Source: JBDTMC01 sp039934475
GTDB taxonomy: Bacteria; Acidobacteriota; Terriglobia; Bryobacterales; Bryobacteraceae
Direction of reading: 5' to 3'
DNA: 5,263 nucleotides
NCBI GenBank assembly: GCA_039934475.1
Contig: JBDTMC010000534.1
Coordinates: 1-5,263 of the forward strand
Shown here: positions 1-5,263 of the stretch, piece after piece
Numbering within the stretch: position 1 is the first letter of the stretch
How the letters are laid out: every line of letters starts with the position of its first letter
Notes under the pieces: generated by a model
Seen by the model: only the letters and a program-made list of their open reading frames with translations
Databases searched by the model: none
What the model was told of the DNA's origin: nothing
Translations under genes and position numbers: made by a program

Positions 1-8
1 CGGAAAAT

Positions 9-11
9 CAT
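9..11 (-). other. Possible start codon of a third operon gene, cut by the window edge
   Basis: On the minus strand an ATG at 11 follows GGGG with 5 bases of spacing and lies about 55 bases beyond the stop of the dehydratase-like gene. Only three codons and part of a fourth are visible (M-I-F-), so nothing can be said about the product. The short gap and the absence of a terminator-like hairpin between 12 and 66 are compatible with the operon continuing. Confidence 0.2.
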
Positions 12-66
12 GCCAGCCCCATTTTTCGAGCCTGACCACTTGCGCCACGGACTGCGAGCTAGGCGG

Positions 67-1389
67 CTACCACTCGGCGACGCTGCCATCGGCGTGGAAG
101 ACCCGGGCCATGGGGACGCTTCCCTGGAACTTGAACCTGGCGAGTTGTTTTTCGTCAAGGTCGAAGCCGAGGCCGGGCTTGGTTGCGAAGGGGAACTTGC
201 CATCAACCATTCGCATGGCGGGGAAGCCGAACCACTCCTGCCAGATCTTTTCCTTGTCGCCGGGTTCGACGCCGCTGCAGATTTCCTGGACGAGGAAATT
301 GGGCATCGCGGAATCAACGTGAATGGTGGCTAGGCCGCCAATGGGGCCTTCACAGGAATGCGGCGCCATCTTGATGCCGGAACCATCGGCGAGAGCTGCC
401 ACCTTCCAAAGCGCGGTGATGCCGCCGACGTGGTTGATGTCTGTCTGGAGGACGTCCACGATGCCGAGTTCGACCAGCTCGCGGCAGTTATAGGCTCCTA
501 TCAAACGCTCCCCGGTGGCGATGGGCACTTTGGTGCGACTGGCGATGCGCTGCATGGCCTTCACGTTTTCCGGTGGACACGGTTCCTCGATGAAGAGGAG
601 ATTGAGCGGTTCCATTTCCCGGCAGAGGATGGCGGCGACGCTGGGAGAAGTCTTGGCGTGGAAATCGATGGCAATGTCGATTTCATCGCCGAGGTTGGCA
701 CGCAGGGTTTCGACGTGCTTGACTGCCTTACTGATGGTGGCGTGAGTTTCGATCCACTCAAAGTAGCCGGGTATGCCGCCCTTCACCGCCGTCACGCCGA
801 GTTGTTTTGCCTTGGCGCGGACTTCGCGCATTTCGGCGGGAGTGTCGGCGCGGACGTGATAGTAGCCGCGGACACCGGCGGGATCATAAGGTCCGCCGAG
901 TAGCTTGTAGACGGGCTGGTTGAGGATCTTGCCGCGGATGTCCCAGAGAGCCTGATCGATGGCGGAGATGGCTGACCCCATGACTGGCCCGGCGCGGTAG
1001 AAGCTATGAACGTACATGGATTGCCAGTGGTGTTCCACGGGCATGGGGTCGGCCCCGACAAGGAGGTCTTTGAAGTCTTCGATACAGGCGATGACTGCGG
1101 CTGCTTTGCCTTCGAGGGTTCCTTCCCCCCAGCCGAATGCGCCTTCGTTGGTTTCGAGTTTGACGAACACGTAAGGGCGATCGCGCTCGGCTGTAGGCAG
1201 GGTGACGCCGAAGGTCTTGACGTTGGTGATGCGGAGTTTGGAGCCGAGAGGGAAGAGGGCCTCGGCTCCGAGTGGCGCGACGCCTCGAACCGCGTTCAAC
1301 TGGAAGGCGGATTGAGGAGGTAGCGCACAGGCGCAGCCGAGGGCGGAACCTGCCGAGAGGAAGTCGCGACGGTTGTAGTGAGGTTTCAT
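67..1389 (-). CDS. Tat-exported enolase-superfamily protein, D-galactonate dehydratase-like
   Basis: This 440-residue protein belongs to the mandelate racemase/muconate lactonizing enzyme group. It probably dehydrates a sugar acid to a 2-keto-3-deoxy acid using Mg2+. The N-terminus has a twin-arginine motif (RRDFL, residues 7-11) followed by a short hydrophobic stretch to about residue 28, suggesting export of the folded enzyme. The capping domain (about 50-165) contains GWGEG and the helix SAIDQALWD. The barrel carries candidate metal ligands D242 (in IDFHA), E268/E269 (FIEEP) and E294 (ATGER), then QTD at 315-317 and H344 (APH). H244, two residues after the first ligand, and the C-terminal SVAEW both match what I recall of E. 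coli DgoD, so galactonate dehydratase is the nearest guess; the true substrate is unknown. The ATG start has GGAGG 8 bases upstream and overlaps the previous gene's stop by 4 bases (ATGA), so the two are probably co-translated. Family assignment is secure; substrate is not. Confidence 0.9.
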   Translation of the reverse strand: MKPHYNRRDFLSAGSALGCACALPPQSAFQLNAVRGVAPLGAEALFPLGSKLRITNVKTFGVTLPTAERDRPYVFVKLETNEGAFGWGEGTLEGKAAAVIACIEDFKDLLVGADPMPVEHHWQSMYVHSFYRAGPVMGSAISAIDQALWDIRGKILNQPVYKLLGGPYDPAGVRGYYHVRADTPAEMREVRAKAKQLGVTAVKGGIPGYFEWIETHATISKAVKHVETLRANLGDEIDIAIDFHAKTSPSVAAILCREMEPLNLLFIEEPCPPENVKAMQRIASRTKVPIATGERLIGAYNCRELVELGIVDVLQTDINHVGGITALWKVAALADGSGIKMAPHSCEGPIGGLATIHVDSAMPNFLVQEICSGVEPGDKEKIWQEWFGFPAMRMVDGKFPFATKPGLGFDLDEKQLARFKFQGSVPMARVFHADGSVAEW

Positions 1390-2426
1390 ACGGTGAGCCT
1401 CCGCAGAAGGGATTCGTTGATGGTGAGCCCGAGACCGGGCGCTGTGGTGAGACTGAGGTAGCCGTCTTTGACGGTCTCATTGGCCACGCCGGCGAGGTCG
1501 TCGCGTAGTTGACGCTCTTCCGCGCTGGTGACAGCAGGGATCTGCTGAATAAAGAAATTCGGCAGGCTGGCGGCGAGGTGCAACGCTGCGGCGGTGGCGA
1601 CAGGGCCGCCACTGGCGTGATACGGCGCCATCGCCACATAGTACGTTTCGGCGATAGCGGCGGCGCGACGGATAGGCGTGATACCGAGCTTCGCAATGGG
1701 GAGCCGGACGATGTCTACGACTCCATCGCGGAGGAGGCTTTGCACCGCGCCGATCTCAGTGCTGTCGTGGCCGAGGCCTAATGGAGTAGTCGATTCGGCG
1801 GCGATACGACGTAGCAGTGTGATGTTGGCGGCGGGGCAGGGCTGTTCGAACCAGAGGGGATGAAACGGCTCAAGAGCGACGGCTAAGTCGCTGGCCTCGG
1901 CTGACGGCAGGCGGCTATCTCCATCGGGAGCGAAGTCGATGTTGTCACCGGCTTTGCGGCGGAGGGCGTGGAAGCGATCAACTACCGCCGCGATGGCGCG
2001 GGGACGAGAGGTGACGGTGCGAGGGAGTTCGACTGGAGCGAGAAAGGCGCGGTGGCCCTGCGCGAGGAGTGCCTCCATCGCGGCTTCATTCGCCATTTGC
2101 GTAATGGCGCGAATCTTGTTGCGGGTGGGGCCGCCGAGCAACTGAAAGACGGGCACGTTGGAGCGCTTGGCGGCAAGATCCAACAGCGCCATGTTGAGGG
2201 CCGCAGCGAGCGAGTCACCGGCGAACTGGCGAGTGAGAAAGTCATAGCGAGTCTCTTCCTGGCCGATGACGAGGGTGCGCGCCCGCGCCAGGCTGGCGGG
2301 ACTGATAGAGACCGACTCGCCCCATCCAGCGATACCTTCGGCGGTGGAGAGTTTCAACAGGGTGTAGGTGCGGCCGGATGGCTCGCGGACCGGGTAGGCA
2401 TCGAGAGCGGAGATTCGCATGACCAC
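1386..2426 (-). CDS. Degenerate enolase-superfamily (MR/MLE) protein, possible pseudoenzyme
   Basis: This 346-residue cytoplasmic-looking protein (no signal peptide) has the full enolase-superfamily layout. The capping domain contains GWGES (34-38) and the helix ending LLDLAAKRSNVPVFQLLGG, and is followed by the barrel. Aligned by eye to the downstream paralogue, D168 (first metal ligand) and E194 (FEQP, second ligand) remain. The third-ligand Glu of the usual GE motif is H220 (LGLGHDS), the Asp of the QxD motif is P243 (RLP), the KxK region is AFLAP, and the APH histidine is displaced (APYH, 267-270). It may be inactive, may have changed chemistry, or may act as a partner subunit. The start is GTG at 2426, supported by AAGGA 9 bases upstream; ATG at 2420 (MRISAL) is an alternative that fits the family N-terminus. 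It is the first visible gene of the operon and overlaps the next by ATGA. The reading frame is intact, so it is not an obvious pseudogene. Confidence 0.85.
   Translation of the reverse strand: MVMRISALDAYPVREPSGRTYTLLKLSTAEGIAGWGESVSISPASLARARTLVIGQEETRYDFLTRQFAGDSLAAALNMALLDLAAKRSNVPVFQLLGGPTRNKIRAITQMANEAAMEALLAQGHRAFLAPVELPRTVTSRPRAIAAVVDRFHALRRKAGDNIDFAPDGDSRLPSAEASDLAVALEPFHPLWFEQPCPAANITLLRRIAAESTTPLGLGHDSTEIGAVQSLLRDGVVDIVRLPIAKLGITPIRRAAAIAETYYVAMAPYHASGGPVATAAALHLAASLPNFFIQQIPAVTSAEERQLRDDLAGVANETVKDGYLSLTTAPGLGLTINESLLRRLTV
1398..1402 (-). promoter_or_regulatory. Ribosome binding site for the dehydratase-like gene
   Basis: GGAGG on the minus strand lies inside the last codons of the upstream gene, 8 bases before the ATG at 1389. 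Together with the 4-base ATGA overlap it fixes the start of the downstream gene and suggests coupled translation. Confidence 0.75.
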
Positions 2427-2435
2427 CCATGGTTA

Positions 2436-2440
2436 TCCTT
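2436..2440 (-). promoter_or_regulatory. Ribosome binding site for the first operon gene
   Basis: AAGGA on the minus strand lies 9 bases before the GTG at 2426 and 15 bases before the ATG at 2420, so it favours the GTG start. It is also 5 bases before an out-of-frame ATG at 2430, which opens a reading frame with no recognisable protein. Confidence 0.5.
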
Positions 2441-2479
2441 CCGGCCTTCGCTGGTCAACAGCCGTGAGTTTTCTGTGGC

Positions 2480-2545
2480 AGGATCATCCTTATGCACGAC
2501 AGCATTCTTCGTCATCCGTTCTGGAACCGCGACCCGGTTTTGTGA
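2480..2545 (+). other. 17-codon ORF with its own ribosome binding site, possible leader or frameshifted 5' end
   Basis: AGGA at 2480-2483 sits 8 bases before an ATG at 2492. That ATG opens a 17-codon frame (MHDSILRHPFWNRDPVL) ending at TGA 2543-2545. The stop overlaps the GTG at 2542 that I take as the start of the DUF4260 remnant, giving a GTGA overlap typical of translational coupling. It may be a short upstream ORF driving translation of the next frame, or the original 5' end of the DUF4260 gene separated by a single-base frameshift. I recognise no family. The ribosome binding site lies in a perfect short dyad (AGGAT-C-ATCCT, 2480-2490). Confidence 0.3.
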
Positions 2546-2803
2546 ACGGTGGCCCGTTGCTGATTCTTCGTTCCGAGGGACTCGCGGTGTTGATTGCCGC
2601 GGTGACTGCCTACACCTTTGTCGGCGGCAACTGGTGGGTGTTTGGTGGACTGTTCTTCGCGCCGGATATAGCGATCCTTGCCTATCTCATCAATTCCAAA
2701 GCCGGCGACGGCGCATATCGGCTTCGATCGGGTATTGGGGTTCGGTTTGAAGTACGAAACGGGGTTCAAAGACACCAATTTGGGGCACCCAGGAGGATCA
2801 TAG
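2542..2803 (+). pseudogene. DUF4260-type small membrane protein, internally deleted and frameshifted
   Basis: DUF4260 proteins are small integral membrane proteins of about 110-120 residues with no firmly assigned role. The first 59 codons here, from GTG 2542, match the N-terminal half: the start LLILRSEGLAVL, a hydrophobic segment at about 14-27, then GGNWWVFGGLFFAPD and AYLIN, ending at GDGAY. From about 2711 the family resumes in the next frame as AHIGFDRVLGFGLKY and TGFKDTNLG, stopping at TAG 2801-2803. The expected 30-35 residues between these halves, including the second membrane region, are missing. The joining bases GCGCATAT (2711-2718) read correctly in both frames: GAY in the first, AHI in the second. 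This points to deletion between short direct repeats. In the first frame, translation runs past the old stop to TAA at 2875-2877. Family recognition is from memory of the conserved motifs. An assembly error is the main alternative. Confidence 0.7.
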
Positions 2804-2860
2804 CGGCATTAGGCCGAACTTTTCCGGCTTTGCCTCGTCTACTTCACTGGACTATCACCA

Positions 2861-5263
<2,403 letters not shown>

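Noticed and set aside
358..903. 181-codon plus-strand open frame opposite the dehydratase-like gene
   Set aside because: It is antisense to a well-supported enzyme frame with catalytic motifs, shows no recognisable family, and is explained by GC-rich codon use.
2427..2460. TTGACC and GATAAC on the minus strand as a promoter for the enolase-superfamily operon
   Set aside because: The spacer is only 15 bases and the predicted transcription start would fall inside the coding region, after the start codon.
1968..2750. 260-codon plus-strand open frame crossing the first operon gene and the intergenic region
   Set aside because: Most of it is antisense to the enolase-superfamily gene and its end is out of frame with both halves of the DUF4260 remnant.
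2480..2801. Direct repeat AGGATCAT at 2480-2487 and 2794-2801 flanking the DUF4260 remnant, considered as an insertion or attachment duplication
   Set aside because: Eight bases can match by chance in this length, there are no terminal inverted repeats, and the interval holds no mobile-element gene.
2811..2830. Hairpin AGGCCG / CGGCTT with an 8-base loop just before the permease
   Set aside because: The stem is only 6 pairs including one wobble, and no T-run follows, so it is not a convincing terminator.

Overview
The window looks like chromosomal DNA from a GC-rich member of the Acidobacteria, probably the Solibacter/Bryobacter branch. The main reason is the large MacB/FtsX-type double permease without an ATPase on the right. 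It has the architecture of the 'acidobacterial duplicated orphan permease' (ADOP) family, which is greatly expanded in that phylum. A Tat-exported sugar-acid dehydratase-like protein fits the same background. The taxonomic call is an inference from gene content, not from a marker gene.

Left part (67-2426, minus strand): a two-gene operon of enolase-superfamily proteins (mandelate racemase/muconate lactonizing enzyme group). The upstream gene (2426 to 1386) encodes a 346-residue protein whose key active-site positions are largely replaced. The downstream gene (1389 to 67) encodes a 440-residue protein with a twin-arginine signal and an intact active site resembling D-galactonate dehydratase. 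The two overlap by 4 bases (ATGA), so they are probably translationally coupled. A possible start of a third operon gene lies at the extreme left edge.

Middle (2427-2860): the divergent intergenic region. It holds a 17-codon ORF with a good ribosome binding site and the remains of a small membrane protein of the DUF4260 type. That gene has lost its middle third in what looks like a deletion between short direct repeats, and its two halves are now in different frames.

Right part (2861-5263, plus strand): the ADOP-type permease, 801 codons visible and running off the window, probably lacking only its last few dozen residues.

The window does not show a dramatic new defence or mobile system. 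The most interesting points are the paired intact/degenerate enolase-superfamily genes, only one of which carries a Tat signal, and the recent-looking decay of the DUF4260 gene, which has pushed its reading frame into the start of the permease gene. I found no tRNA, rRNA, CRISPR array, insertion sequence or convincing terminator.
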